From NCBI GenBank assembly GCA_963800235.1, contig CAWDAD010000003.1:558001-622000 (forward strand): a stretch of DNA of 64,000 bases. The letters are read 5' to 3'. This DNA comes from CAVVNP01 sp963800235. GTDB taxonomy: Bacteria; Actinomycetota; Acidimicrobiia; Acidimicrobiales; Iamiaceae. Below, one piece after another: positions 34,521 to 43,274 of this stretch. The notes beneath the pieces are model-generated. The model worked only from the letters and a program-made list of their open reading frames with translations, was not told where the DNA came from and made no database searches. The position numbers and the translations under genes were made by a program. The number at the start of each line of letters is the position of its first letter. The stretch's first letter is position 1.

Positions 34521-34955
34521 TCAGCCGCCGGCGGGGATGCTGCGCCCGCCGATCTCGTCGGGCCGGATGCGCACCCACTCCCGCCGCTCGATCCCGGTGG
34601 CCCACGGCTCCAGGCCGAGGCCGTCGAGGTGGGCCAGCTCGTCGGGGTCGAGCACCGTGTCGGCCACGCCCTTGACGAGCACGCTCCACCCGACCTCGGC
34701 GACCGCGTCCCACCCGTCGACCTCGAAGGCCACCGGCCGGTTCATGATGGCCGCCGACAGCTTGGCGCCCGAGTCGGTGCGGAAGACGACGGCGTGGCCG
34801 TCCACCCGGTGCGTCACCGGCAGCACGGTCGGGTGCCCGTCCTCCACGAAGGCGACCCGGCCCACCGGGGCGCCGGCGAGCAGCGCCCAGCAGGTGTCGG
34901 AGTCGAGGACCTCGAGGCCCTGGCGGTCGAGGGTGGGCGGATCGTGGGTCACCAT
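34521..34955 (-). CDS. Pyridoxamine-5'-phosphate-oxidase-like protein ahead of devRS
   Basis: This 144-residue split-barrel protein has VGRVAFVEDGHPTVLPVTHRVDGHAVVFRT and GWSVLVKGVADT. It is related to the PNPOx gene at 30464 and both head DosR-box operons. Flavin, F420 or heme ligand unknown. The ATG at 34953-34955 is 6 nt after gACGCT and 35 bp after a DosR-like box (leaderless). devR follows after 122 nt. Confidence 0.85.
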   Translation of the reverse strand: MVTHDPPTLDRQGLEVLDSDTCWALLAGAPVGRVAFVEDGHPTVLPVTHRVDGHAVVFRTDSGAKLSAAIMNRPVAFEVDGWDAVAEVGWSVLVKGVADTVLDPDELAHLDGLGLEPWATGIERREWVRIRPDEIGGRSIPAGG

Positions 34956-34961
34956 GGCTGG

Positions 34962-35004
34962 AGCGTCGTGCGACGGCGGCGACGACGACAGGGCCGTTGG
35001 TCCC
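34962..35004 (-). promoter_or_regulatory. DosR-like box and -10 of the PNPOx-devR-devS operon
   Basis: In gene direction GGGACCAACGGCCC (34991-35004; 12 of 14 match the perfect palindrome), gACGCT (34962-34967) with its A 25 bp on, 6 nt to the ATG at 34955. It indicates that the regulator controls its own operon. Confidence 0.65.
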
Positions 35005-35031
35005 GACAACCGACAACCGACAACCGACAAC
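35004..35031. repeat. 7-bp tandem repeat, four copies, touching the devRS box
   Basis: Four perfect copies of cgacaac run from 35004 to 35031, and the first base of the array is the last base of the DosR-like box at 34991-35004. A partial fifth (cgacggc) follows. It is locally less G+C-rich than its surroundings. The array is upstream of the box relative to the operon. Confidence 0.85.
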
Positions 35032-35125
35032 CGACGGCCAGGGGGGCGTCGGTGCCGGTGGCCTCGACCGCGGTGCCGATCGCCGGTCCCCGACGACGGT
35101 GGGCCGGGACCCGTGCGGCGAGCCG

Positions 35126-35944
35126 TCAGCCGGTCGTCATGCCCCCGTCGACGACCAGCACCTGGCCGGTCATGAAGCTCGAGGCGTCGCTGGCCAGGAA
35201 CAGCACCGGCGGCACCATCTCGAGCGGTGAGGCCATCCGGCGCACCAGCTGGCTCTCCACCGCCAGCCGCTGGAACGACTCGTCGGTGTTGCGCACCATC
35301 TGGGTGTCGACGGTGCCCGGCGCCAGGGCGTTGACCCGGATCCCGTCGCCCGCCAGCTCGGCGGCCATCGACCGGGTCATCATCAGCAGCCCCGCCTTGG
35401 CCGACGCGTAGAGCGAGACGTGGGCGCCGCTGGTGAAGACCCCGGCGGTGACCACGTTGACCACCGCCGGGTGGGCGCTGGCGCGCAGGTGGGGCAGGGC
35501 GTGCTGGACCAGGAAGACCGGGCCCCGCAGGTTGACCTCGTGGGACTTGGCGAACGCCTCCGGGGTGATCGACCCGACCGGCTGGGCCAGCGGGTTGGCG
35601 GCGTTGTTCACCACGACGTCGACGCCACCGAGCTCGGCCACCGTGGTCTCGACCAGGGTTCCGAGGGCGTCGGGATCACCGACGTGGGTGGGGACGGCGA
35701 GGGCGGTGCCACCGGCCCGCTCGATCCCTTCGGCCACCTCGGCGCACGCCTCGGGCTTGCGGCTGGCCACCACCACCGAGGCCCCGACGGCGGCGAAGCC
35801 CTCGGCCACCGCCCGGCCGATGCCCCGGCTGCCGCCGGTGACGATGGCGACCCGACCGGTCAGGTCGAACCGCCCGAGCAGCGCAGCCCGGTCGTGCGGG
35901 TCCCAGTCGGGGGTCGGCGGCGCGGAGGGACCGCGGTCGCTCAC
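35126..35944 (-). CDS. Short-chain dehydrogenase/reductase (SDR)
   Basis: This 272-residue classical SDR has the NAD(P) motif TGGSRGIG (residues about 40-47), NNAAN, and the catalytic SLYASAKAG (Tyr-x3-Lys). The end of the protein is SSFMTGQVLVVDGGM. Substrate unknown. The GTG start (35942-35944) overlaps the stop of the upstream PH-like gene by 3 nt, so the two are translated together. No DosR-like box was found upstream. Confidence 0.88.
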   Translation of the reverse strand: MSDRGPSAPPTPDWDPHDRAALLGRFDLTGRVAIVTGGSRGIGRAVAEGFAAVGASVVVASRKPEACAEVAEGIERAGGTALAVPTHVGDPDALGTLVETTVAELGGVDVVVNNAANPLAQPVGSITPEAFAKSHEVNLRGPVFLVQHALPHLRASAHPAVVNVVTAGVFTSGAHVSLYASAKAGLLMMTRSMAAELAGDGIRVNALAPGTVDTQMVRNTDESFQRLAVESQLVRRMASPLEMVPPVLFLASDASSFMTGQVLVVDGGMTTG

Positions 35945-36357
35945 GAGGCGTCGGCCGCCCCGGCATCTCCCGCGGCGGCGTCGGCGTCGAGCGAGGCGGC
36001 CAGTGCGGCGGCGTCCTTCGACCACATCAGCTGGATGAGGAAGGTGTGGCCCTCGTCGCCGTCGAAGCTGAGGGTCAGCTTGGACCTCGGCTTGGCGCCG
36101 GTGTCGATCCGGCGGACCCGGTCACGGGGGAAGGAGCCGAGCAGCCGGCTGCGGTTGGCGCGGTAGTTGTCGCCCTCGTGCACGATGATCCGCCGATCGG
36201 TCAGGGTGATGATCCACGAGGGGATCGACGCCTGGCGGAACAGCGCCTGCTCGACCGTGCCGGTGCTGCGGGCCCAGACGAACACCTCGAGCTGCTCGCC
36301 GTCCTCGAGGCAGGGCTCGATGGCCTGCAGGCAGCGCTTCCTGAACCCGAACGCCAT
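35941..36357 (-). CDS. Small PH-like-domain protein of unknown function
   Basis: This 138-residue protein reads ... QAIEPCLEDGEQLEVFVWARSTGTVEQ ... IPSWIITLTDRRIIVHEG ... RLLGSFPRDRVRRIDT, a pattern of beta strands typical of bacterial PH-like domains (bPH). The function is unknown. It has a good Shine-Dalgarno (GGGGAGG) and is followed by the SDR with a stop-start overlap. The C-terminus is Ala/Asp rich. Confidence 0.6.
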   Translation of the reverse strand: MAFGFRKRCLQAIEPCLEDGEQLEVFVWARSTGTVEQALFRQASIPSWIITLTDRRIIVHEGDNYRANRSRLLGSFPRDRVRRIDTGAKPRSKLTLSFDGDEGHTFLIQLMWSKDAAALAASLDADAAAGDAGAADAS

Positions 36358-36384
36358 TCCGACCTCCCCGGCGGGGCACCGACC

Positions 36385-36423
36385 GGCCACCGCGACCGGC
36401 CACCGCGACCGGCCACCGCGACC
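36385..36423. repeat. 13-bp tandem repeat, three copies
   Basis: Three perfect copies of ggccaccgcgacc lie in the 117-bp gap between the PH-like gene and the GDT1 gene. No gene, promoter or known element seen in it. Confidence 0.85.
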
Positions 36424-36474
36424 GGCCCGACACTACCGCCGGCCCGTCGCCGGTGAGCGGGCCGTGGCGCCCGC

Positions 36475-37047
36475 TCAGCCGACCAGCGCCTCGATGACGA
36501 GCAGCGCGCCGAACACGGCGAAGGCGGCGGCCGCACCGATGCGGATCGCCCGCTCCGGCAGGCGGGCGCCGGCCACCGCCCCGACGCCGATGGCCAGGGC
36601 GTCGGCGGCCACCATGCCGACGGTCGAGCCGAGCCACGTGCCGAACGGCGCCTCCTTGGTGGCCAGGGTGATGGTGGCGAGCATCGTCTTGTCACCCAGC
36701 TCGGCCAGGAAGAACGCGCCGCTGGCCGCCACCACCGCCGATCGTGAGGTGCGCTGGGCCCGGGTCTCCTCGTCCTCGTCCAGCTCGTCGCCCCGCAGCG
36801 TCCAGGCGGCGAAGGCGAAGAAGGCCAGGCCCGCCACCAGGGTGATGGCGGTGGTCGGCAGCCGGGCACCGATCAGGGCGCCGACCACCACCGAGAAGGC
36901 GTGGACCACGGCGGTCGCCACCGTGATCCCGATCAGGATCGGCACCGGCCGGAACCGGGTGGCGAAGGTCAGCGCCATCAGCTGGCTCTTGTCGCCCAGC
37001 TCGGCGACGAAGATCACGCCGAAGGCGATCAGGAAGGCTTGCACCAC
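36475..37047 (-). CDS. TMEM165/GDT1 family (UPF0016) cation exporter, Mn2+-type
   Basis: This 190-residue membrane protein has about six helices in two repeats, each with the family signature E-x-G-D-K-(S/T): ELGDKSQ (E16) and ELGDKTM (E116). An acidic cytoplasmic loop (GDELDEDEETR) lies between the repeats. Bacterial GDT1 proteins export Mn2+ or Ca2+. The gene is preceded by an apparent yybP-ykoY Mn2+ riboswitch, which supports Mn2+ export. GTG start with a GAGGAG Shine-Dalgarno; a second GTG follows immediately. Confidence 0.9.
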   Translation of the reverse strand: MVQAFLIAFGVIFVAELGDKSQLMALTFATRFRPVPILIGITVATAVVHAFSVVVGALIGARLPTTAITLVAGLAFFAFAAWTLRGDELDEDEETRAQRTSRSAVVAASGAFFLAELGDKTMLATITLATKEAPFGTWLGSTVGMVAADALAIGVGAVAGARLPERAIRIGAAAAFAVFGALLVIEALVG

Positions 37048-37119
37048 GTCGGGCTCCTCGCTCCCGGCCCGGAGCCGGCTCGGGACCGACCTCGGCCGGG
37101 CATCCGTGAACGGGACACC

Positions 37120-37217
37120 GGCCGAAGGTCTTGCCCACCCGCCGGAGCGGATCTGGGGACCGGGGCTCATCACCCAGCGTGTCGATCTCCCAGCGTTCGG
37201 GCTACTCCCCTTCGCCG
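37120..37217 (-). promoter_or_regulatory. yybP-ykoY (Mn2+) riboswitch
   Basis: The minus strand carries the family's two conserved stretches: GGGGAGTAGC near the 5' end (37201-37210) and GGGCAAGACCTTCGG near the 3' end. The closing stem pairs GGCGAAGG (37210-37217) with CCTTCGGCC (37120-37128). Variable stems lie between. The RBS of the GDT1 gene (GCGAGGAGCC) can pair with an upstream GGCTCC about 15 nt before it, a possible expression platform. Known family members switch on Mn2+ exporters. Confidence 0.75.
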
Positions 37218-37281
37218 CCGTGGATGCTACCAGCGGACCCCGGCGACCCCGCCGCCGTCGTCGGGCCGGGTCGCCACCGAC

Positions 37282-38052
37282 CTACTTGGGCGGGAAGCGC
37301 AGGGCGCCGTCGAGGCGGATGTTCTCGCCGTTCAGGTAGTCGTTGCGGACGATCGACTCGACCAGCAGGGCGAACTCGTGGGGCCGGCCCATGCGCTTGG
37401 GGAACACGATGCTGGCCACCAGCCCGTCCTTCACCTCCTCGGGGGCGCTCAGCATGAGCGGCGTGCCGATGGTGCCGGGGGCGATGGCGCACACCCGGAT
37501 GCCGACCGGCGCCAGGTCCCGGGCCATGGGCAGGGTCATGCCGAGGATGGCGGCCTTGGCCGCGCCGTAGGCGAGCTGGCCGGTCTGGCCCTCCAGGCCG
37601 GCGACCGAGCCGGTGTTGACGATCACGCCGCGCTGGCCGTCCTCGTCCGGCTCCTCGGTGGCGATGGCCGCGGCCGCCAGGCGACTCACGTTGAAGGTGC
37701 CGAAGGCGTTCATGGCGACGGTGTCGTGGAAGCCCTGCTTGTCGTGGGGGTTGCCCTTGCGGTCGAGGGTGCGCCACACGCCGGTGGCGCCGCCGGCCAC
37801 GTTGACCACGATCGACAGCCGACCGACCGACCGGGCGGCGTCGATGGCCGACGCCACGTCGTCGTCGTCGTTCACGTCGCCGCCCACCCCGACGGCGGCG
37901 GCGCCGAGCTCCTCGCCCAGCGCGACCGCCCGATCGCTGTCCCGGTCGAACACGGCGACGCCCAGCCCGAGCGAGACCAGGTGGCGCACGGTGGCGGCGC
38001 CGAGCCCGCCCGCGCCCCCGGTGACGATGGCCGAGCGACCTTCCACATCCAT
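37282..38052 (-). CDS. SDR, 3-hydroxyacyl-CoA dehydrogenase-like (HSD17B10 type)
   Basis: This 256-residue SDR has TGGAGGLGAATV (NAD motif), NVAGGATGVWRTL and the active-site QLAYGAAKAAILG (Tyr-x3-Lys). The later IGTPLMLSAPEEVKDGLV and the end YLNGENIRLDGALRFPPK are typical of HSD17B10-like 3-hydroxyacyl-CoA dehydrogenases, which act on branched-chain or fatty acyl-CoAs. Substrate is inferred. ATG at 38050-38052, possibly with ggggg-cagg as ribosome site. Confidence 0.88.
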   Translation of the reverse strand: MDVEGRSAIVTGGAGGLGAATVRHLVSLGLGVAVFDRDSDRAVALGEELGAAAVGVGGDVNDDDDVASAIDAARSVGRLSIVVNVAGGATGVWRTLDRKGNPHDKQGFHDTVAMNAFGTFNVSRLAAAAIATEEPDEDGQRGVIVNTGSVAGLEGQTGQLAYGAAKAAILGMTLPMARDLAPVGIRVCAIAPGTIGTPLMLSAPEEVKDGLVASIVFPKRMGRPHEFALLVESIVRNDYLNGENIRLDGALRFPPK

Positions 38053-38245
38053 GACCTGCCCCCTGCTCCGTGTCGGTGGGACCGGCGGCTCCCGCTGACG
38101 GGACGCCACCCGCGGACCGGCATCCTTGCCCGCCGCCCACGTCGCAGCCAGACCGCTTCGAGCGGACGCCCCACCTCCCCGTCCGGACCGTCCCTCCTGG
38201 GTAGCGTCGGCGGCGACCGCCGCCGGCGGCGAGGAGGGCAGAGGC

Positions 38246-39070
38246 GTGAGGAAGCTGCTGATCGCAGCCGTGGCGGTGGCGGCGCTGGTCGCCGCCGGGT
38301 GCTCGTCGGGCTCGACCCGGACGGGTGGTGCCGCGTCGGCCGGCGACCGCACCACGGGCGACACCGCCGCGTCCTCGGCCACGGCGTCGAGCGACCGGGC
38401 CCCGTCCGACACCGGGGCCACCGACGACACGTCCTCGTCCGGCACCGGGGCCGACGACACGTCCTCGTCCGGCACCGGGGCCGGCGACCTGCGCAGGGCG
38501 CTGCTGACCGAGTCCGACGTGGGTGCCGGCTACACCCGGCTCAAGGAGCAGGCGGGCACGCAGACGACGGGATCGACGCCGGACATGTCGTCGGTCGACA
38601 CCACACCGGAGTGCAAGCAGCTCCTCGCCTCGTTCTCGGCCGGCAACCGGGGGTCGACCGCGACCACCGCCACCGCGCTGTTCACCAAGGGCCGCTCGAC
38701 CGTGCTGGCCGAGGTGATCGCCCGGTCGAAGGAGCTGGCCGACCAGCTGACCACCACCAAGGGGGCGCTCAAGACCTGCAACCACTTCACCTTCGACGAG
38801 CAGGGCGTCACCGCCACCGCCGACCTGGCCGAGCTGCCCGTCCCGTCCGTGGGCCAGGACGCCTTCGGGGCCCAGCTCACCATCACCGCCACCGTCGCCG
38901 GTCGTCCCGTGACCGAGAAGGTGTACCTGGCCGAGGCCCGGCGCGGCGACGTGCTCTTCGCCATCGTCGGCGTCGACCTGTCCTCCGCGACCGGTGCCGG
39001 CGCCCCGCTCGACCCGTCGGTGCTCGGCACCCTGCTCACCAGGGCCGACGCCAAGGTCGCCGCCCTCTGA
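38246..39070 (+). CDS. Secreted lipoprotein of unknown function
   Basis: This 274-residue protein starts MRKLLIAAVAVAALVAAGCSSGS (lipobox VAAGC, Cys19). A Ser/Thr/Ala/Asp-rich linker of about 60 residues with two exact copies of DDTSSSGTGA follows, then a folded domain with two Cys in TPECKQLL and LKTCNHF that may form a disulfide. I do not recognise the domain. GTG start preceded by GAGGAGGGC. Its closest resemblance is to actinobacterial PknH-extracellular-like sensor domains, but I cannot confirm this. Confidence 0.72.
   Translation: MRKLLIAAVAVAALVAAGCSSGSTRTGGAASAGDRTTGDTAASSATASSDRAPSDTGATDDTSSSGTGADDTSSSGTGAGDLRRALLTESDVGAGYTRLKEQAGTQTTGSTPDMSSVDTTPECKQLLASFSAGNRGSTATTATALFTKGRSTVLAEVIARSKELADQLTTTKGALKTCNHFTFDEQGVTATADLAELPVPSVGQDAFGAQLTITATVAGRPVTEKVYLAEARRGDVLFAIVGVDLSSATGAGAPLDPSVLGTLLTRADAKVAAL
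38423..38482 (+). repeat. 30-bp tandem repeat in the lipoprotein linker
   Basis: Two perfect 30-bp copies encode DDTSSSGTGA twice and stay in frame. It lengthens the linker of the lipoprotein between its Cys anchor and the folded domain. Confidence 0.9.
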
Positions 39071-39085
39071 GCCGACCGGCGGCCC

Positions 39086-40864
39086 TCAGTCGTCCACGAA
39101 GGCGAGCTCGCCGCCGACCAGCACCTGCTTCAGCACCTTGCCCGTGGGGTTCCGGGGCAGCGGGTCCTCGGTGAGGGCGACGGTGGCCGGGACCTTGTAG
39201 GCGGCGAGGGTGGTCGCGCAGCGGCGGCGGACGGCCTCCGGGTCGAGCGACGCCCGGGGGTGGACCACCACGACCGCGTGCACCGTCTGGCCGAGGTCCC
39301 GGTCGTCGAGGCCGACCACCGCGCACTCCGCCACCTCGGGCAGGGCCTCGATGACGTGCTCGACCTCGGCCGGGTAGACGTTCTCGCCGCCGCGGATGAT
39401 CAGGTCCCGGACCCGTGAGGCGATGAAGAGCAGGCCGTCCTCGAGCCGGCCGTAGTCGCCGGTGCGGTACCAGCGGCCGGGGCCGAAGGACTGGGCGTCG
39501 GCCTCGGCGTGCTGCCAGTAGCCGGGCGTGACGAGCGGGCTCCGCACCCGTATCTCGCCCACGCGGCCGTCGGGCACCGGCCGGCCGTCGTCGTCGGTGA
39601 TGCGCACCGAGACCGTCGGCAGCGGCGGCCCGACGCAGTCGGGCCAGGCCCGGAGCAGCCACCCCGGTGCGTAGCTGACCAGGCCGGCGGTCTCGGTCGA
39701 GCCGTAGCCCGACGACATGGTCCCGGCCAGGTGGGGGAACAGGGCCTCGACCCGGCGCACCAGCTCGGGGGTGGTCGCCGAGCCGCCGATGCCGATCTGG
39801 GTGATGGTCGACCGGTCGAGGCGGGCCAGGTCGGGGTGGTCGAGCAGGCGGGAGATGTGGGTGATGGTCCCGCTCCAGCCGGTGATCCCCTCCCGCCGGG
39901 TCAGCTCGATCACCTCGGCGGGGTCGAAGCGGCCCACGGGCCAGACGGTGGTCGACCCGCCGACCAGCCCGGTGACCGGGCCGCTCAGCCCCGAGATGTG
40001 GAAGAGGGGGAACACCGCCAGCCGCACGCTGCGCCCCGCCGGTGCCGGGGCGTCGCCGGCCATGATCGAGCGGACGCCGATGAAGAGCTGCATCTGGGTG
40101 AACCCGACGATGTTGCGATGGGTCAGCGTCGCCGACTTCGGACGGCCGGTCGTGCCGCTGGTGAAGATGAGCGTGGCGGGGTCGTCCTCGTCGATGGCCA
40201 CCGTCGGCAGGGCGGCCGTCGGGTCGTGGGCGACCATGGCGGCGAACGCCTCGTCGAGGTCGAGCCGTGGCACGACCCGCTCGCGGCCGACGCCGTCGCC
40301 GTCGCCGCTGCCCCGCTCGTCGCCGTCGCCGTCGCCGTCGCCGGGACGGTCGGCATCGAGGCGGTCGGCCCGCTTGGCGTCGATCAGCAGCAGCGTGGGG
40401 TCGGACAGCTCGAGGGCGCTGACCATCTCCGTGGCGGTCCACCAGCCGTTCATGCCCACCACCACCGCTCCCAGGCAGGTCGTGGCCCAGAAGGCGAGCA
40501 GCCAGCCGGGGCTGTTGGCGGCGCAGATCGCCACCCGGTCGCCGGGTCCCACGCCGTGGCGGTCGCGCAGGTAGGCGGCCGCCGACGCCACCAGCCCGGG
40601 CAGCTCGTCGAAGCGGACGCGGGTGCCGTCGCCGAACACGTAGCAGTCGGCGTCCCCGTGGTCGGCGGCCCGGAGCACGTACTCGCGCAGGCTGCGGGGC
40701 CGGTCGCGGAAGATCGCCATTCGCTCGCCGCCGACGTCCTCCTCGACCACCTCGAACATCCCGCCCGGCCCGGTCAGGTCGCGGGTGACCGCATCGAGCC
40801 GGGCCAGCTTCTCGGCCAGGGACGCCGCGCCGCTGTCCGCGATGCCGTGTTCGGGATCGACCAC
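39086..40864 (-). CDS. AMP-dependent acyl-CoA synthetase/ligase
   Basis: This 592-residue enzyme is a member of the ANL superfamily. The AMP-binding P-loop FTSGTTGRPKSATLTH, the motif YGSTETAGLVS, GRWYRTGDYG and the C-terminal Lys region PRNPTGKVLK (catalytic Lys near the C-terminus) are all present. It adenylates a carboxylic acid and transfers it to CoA. A Gly/Asp-rich insert (GDGDGDGDERGSGDGDG) in the middle is unusual. The GTG at 40862-40864 is chosen; a longer ATG start (40924) would overlap the divergent gene's promoter. Confidence 0.86.
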   Translation of the reverse strand: MVDPEHGIADSGAASLAEKLARLDAVTRDLTGPGGMFEVVEEDVGGERMAIFRDRPRSLREYVLRAADHGDADCYVFGDGTRVRFDELPGLVASAAAYLRDRHGVGPGDRVAICAANSPGWLLAFWATTCLGAVVVGMNGWWTATEMVSALELSDPTLLLIDAKRADRLDADRPGDGDGDGDERGSGDGDGVGRERVVPRLDLDEAFAAMVAHDPTAALPTVAIDEDDPATLIFTSGTTGRPKSATLTHRNIVGFTQMQLFIGVRSIMAGDAPAPAGRSVRLAVFPLFHISGLSGPVTGLVGGSTTVWPVGRFDPAEVIELTRREGITGWSGTITHISRLLDHPDLARLDRSTITQIGIGGSATTPELVRRVEALFPHLAGTMSSGYGSTETAGLVSYAPGWLLRAWPDCVGPPLPTVSVRITDDDGRPVPDGRVGEIRVRSPLVTPGYWQHAEADAQSFGPGRWYRTGDYGRLEDGLLFIASRVRDLIIRGGENVYPAEVEHVIEALPEVAECAVVGLDDRDLGQTVHAVVVVHPRASLDPEAVRRRCATTLAAYKVPATVALTEDPLPRNPTGKVLKQVLVGGELAFVDD

Positions 40865-40902
40865 GGCGTCAGTCTGGACGAACGGCGGTCCGGCGGTGTT
40901 CC

Positions 40903-40917
40903 TACGATCGCCCGGTG
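40903..40917 (+). promoter_or_regulatory. Leaderless promoter, TACGAT -10
   Basis: TACGAT (40903-40908), 6 nt, then GTG (40915) of the enoyl-CoA hydratase gene, no Shine-Dalgarno. Same pattern as at 2351 and 4497. Confidence 0.55.
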
Positions 40918-41736
40918 ACCGCATACGAGACGATCCTCTTCACCAAGGCCGACGGCGTCGCCCACGTGTCGCTGAACCGGCCGGAGGTCCGCAACGCCAT
41001 CAGCTCGACCATGCAGGCCGAGCTGGCCCAGATCTGGCACGACCTCCGCTACGACGACGAGGTCCGCTGCATCGTGCTCACCGCCGAGGGCGAGTCGTTC
41101 TGCACCGGGATCGACCGGGGGGAGGCCCTCTCGGAGGCCAACACCGAGGCCATGGCCGCCGGTCGCTACCCCGGCTACCCGACGCCGTGGATGTTCGACG
41201 ACCCCGGCCGCGACCTCGGCCCGAAGGCCCGGGACTGCTGGAAGCCGGTCATCGCCGCCGTCCAGGGCATGGCGTGCGGTGGCGCCTTCTACCTGCTCGG
41301 CGAGGTCGAGTTCGTCATCGCGTCCGACGACGCCACCTTCTTCGACCCCCACGTCACCTACGGCATGACCGCCGCCTTCGAGCCGATCCAGCTCCTCGCC
41401 AAGGTGCCGTTCCAGGAGGTCATGCGGATGGCGCTGCTCGGCGCGGAGGAGCGCATGTCCGCCGAGCGGGCCCGAGAGGTCGGCCTGGTGTCCGAGGTCG
41501 TCCCGCGCGACGAGCTGCGCGAGCGGGCCGACTGGGCGGCCCGGGTGATCGCCGACGCGCCCCCCGTGGCGGTGCAGGGGACCCTGCGGGCGCTGTGGAC
41601 CGCGCTCGAGGTGTCGCGCCAGCAGGGCATCGAGGTGGCCAACCTGTTCACCCGGATCGGCTCCGACGCCGAGACCCTGGCCGCCGGCCAACGGCGCTTC
41701 GAGTCCGGCTGGCGACCGGACTGGCGCCTCCGGTGA
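40915..41736 (+). CDS. Enoyl-CoA hydratase/isomerase family protein
   Basis: This 273-residue crotonase-fold enzyme has VSLNRPEVRNAIS, GTGIDRGEALSE in place of the first oxyanion-loop motif, and the second oxyanion element AAVQGMACGGAFYLLGEVEFVIASDDATF. The usual catalytic Glu pair is not obvious, so hydratase, isomerase or hydrolase activity is uncertain. It is divergent from the acyl-CoA ligase with 50 bp between start codons. Probably fatty acid or aromatic acyl-CoA degradation. Confidence 0.85.
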   Translation: MTAYETILFTKADGVAHVSLNRPEVRNAISSTMQAELAQIWHDLRYDDEVRCIVLTAEGESFCTGIDRGEALSEANTEAMAAGRYPGYPTPWMFDDPGRDLGPKARDCWKPVIAAVQGMACGGAFYLLGEVEFVIASDDATFFDPHVTYGMTAAFEPIQLLAKVPFQEVMRMALLGAEERMSAERAREVGLVSEVVPRDELRERADWAARVIADAPPVAVQGTLRALWTALEVSRQQGIEVANLFTRIGSDAETLAAGQRRFESGWRPDWRLR

Positions 41737-41755
41737 CGTCGCCGGGCGCGAGGCG

Positions 41756-43274
41756 TCAGGTGCCGTAGGCGGTGAGCTGCGCGCCCTGGTCGGTGACGAA
41801 CAGCTTGCCGCCGCCGAGCGCCGGGCTCTCCCAGTGGATGTTGCCGGTGCCGGCGAACCACAGCGGCCGGCCCGTGGTGGCGTCGTAGGCCACGAGCGCC
41901 CCGTCGGCCGGCACGAACAGCACGCCGCCCTCGAGCACCGTGGTGCCGTTCGAACCGGGGTGCCGGGTCCAGCGGTTCACCAGCGACGGCGTGCCGTTGC
42001 CCGACACCACCAGCTGCAGACCGGACACGCCGTTCGAGGTGTTCACGAACACCCAGATGCCGCCGTCGGCGGGGTCGGTCCACACCGTCGGGTGCGACAG
42101 CAGCTCGCCGCCCTGGGGGACGTCCACGATCGGCCCGACCTCGCCGCCGACGTGGCCGATGCCGTCCTGGCCGGACAGGTGGTCGAGGTCGAGCAGGCGC
42201 AGCTTGGCGTCCTTGCCCCCCTGCACGCCGAGGTGGTGGACCGAGGCGTTCGGCGTGGCCGGCAGGACGGCCGGCACCGACGAGCCGAGGTCGATGTCGT
42301 ACCGGTCGAGGGTGGCGTGGTCGGTCGGCGTGTAGGTGTCGACCGGATCGCCGTTCACCCCGGTGCCGTCGGGGTGGAGGGCCAGGACGGTGTCGCCCCA
42401 GTCGTGGTTCGCCGGCGAGAAGGTGCCGTTTCCGGTGGAGAGGTAGATGCGCCCGGTGTCGGGGCTGTAGGTCACGCCGGCACGGGCCCACACCCCGGAG
42501 ATCTTCTGGGGGCAGTCCGGCGTCCCCGGCGTCTCGTGGAAGAGGACGGTCTGGTCCGAGCAGAGGGTGTTGAACACCCGGGCGGTGCCGGTGCCCAGGT
42601 CGACGGTGACGAGATGGCCCTGGTAGTCGCCGCGGTCGCCCGGGTAGCCGGCGAGGGTGACGTACAGGTACGACTTGCCGGAGGGGTCGGTGACCGTGCT
42701 GAGCGACGACGAGCCCTTCTCGTCGAAGGGCTTGAGGGTCACGGTGACCGGCCAGCCCCCGCCGACCACCTCGGCCCCGTCGGTCACCGAGTGCTTGTGC
42801 ACGCGACCGTCGAGTCCGTAGGTGTAGACGAACCGCCCGTTCGGGTCGAGCACCGGCGACGAGGTCGTGTAGCAGGGGTTCGACCCGTTGTTGATCGTGC
42901 AGCTACCGGCGGGGTGGTGGCGCTGCCAGACCGTCGCTCCGGTCGTCGCGTCGATGGCCACCAGATCGCCCGCGGCGGTGGTGACGACAGCCAGGTCGCG
43001 CGTGCCGCCGGGGGTGGCCACGCCGGCCACGAACACCGGCGACCCGTCGGCCCGGGCCGGCAGTGACACCCGCCAGAGCTGGTGGAGGCGGCCGGCGGTC
43101 CCGACCGAGATGGCGCTCTCGGGGCTCACGCCGGAGTGGTCGCCGTCGGCGAACTGCACCCAGTTGCACCCGGCGCCGACCAGCGCGAGCACCATCGCCA
43201 CCCCCAGCAGCCGAAGGCGGGGGAGGCCTCTCGGACGAGCGGCGACGGGGACGGTGGAGCGGGATGCGGGTCAC
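41756..43274 (-). CDS. PQQ-like beta-propeller lipoprotein, frameshifted in the signal peptide
   Basis: The mature part (41756-43201) has repeated propeller blades such as AIDATTGATVWQ, AYDATTGRPLWFAG and several Cys. A Cys in LVGAGCNWVQF is a lipobox. The natural start is GTG 43274: a strong AGGAGG lies 4 nt upstream and the GTG overlaps the HNH gene stop (GTGA). From it the frame is open, but one extra C in the CCCCC run at about 43217-43224 shifts it. Removing it gives a signal peptide (VTRIPLHRPRRRSSERPP then RLRLLGVAMVLALVGAGC). Function unknown; exported beta-propeller. Confidence 0.75.
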
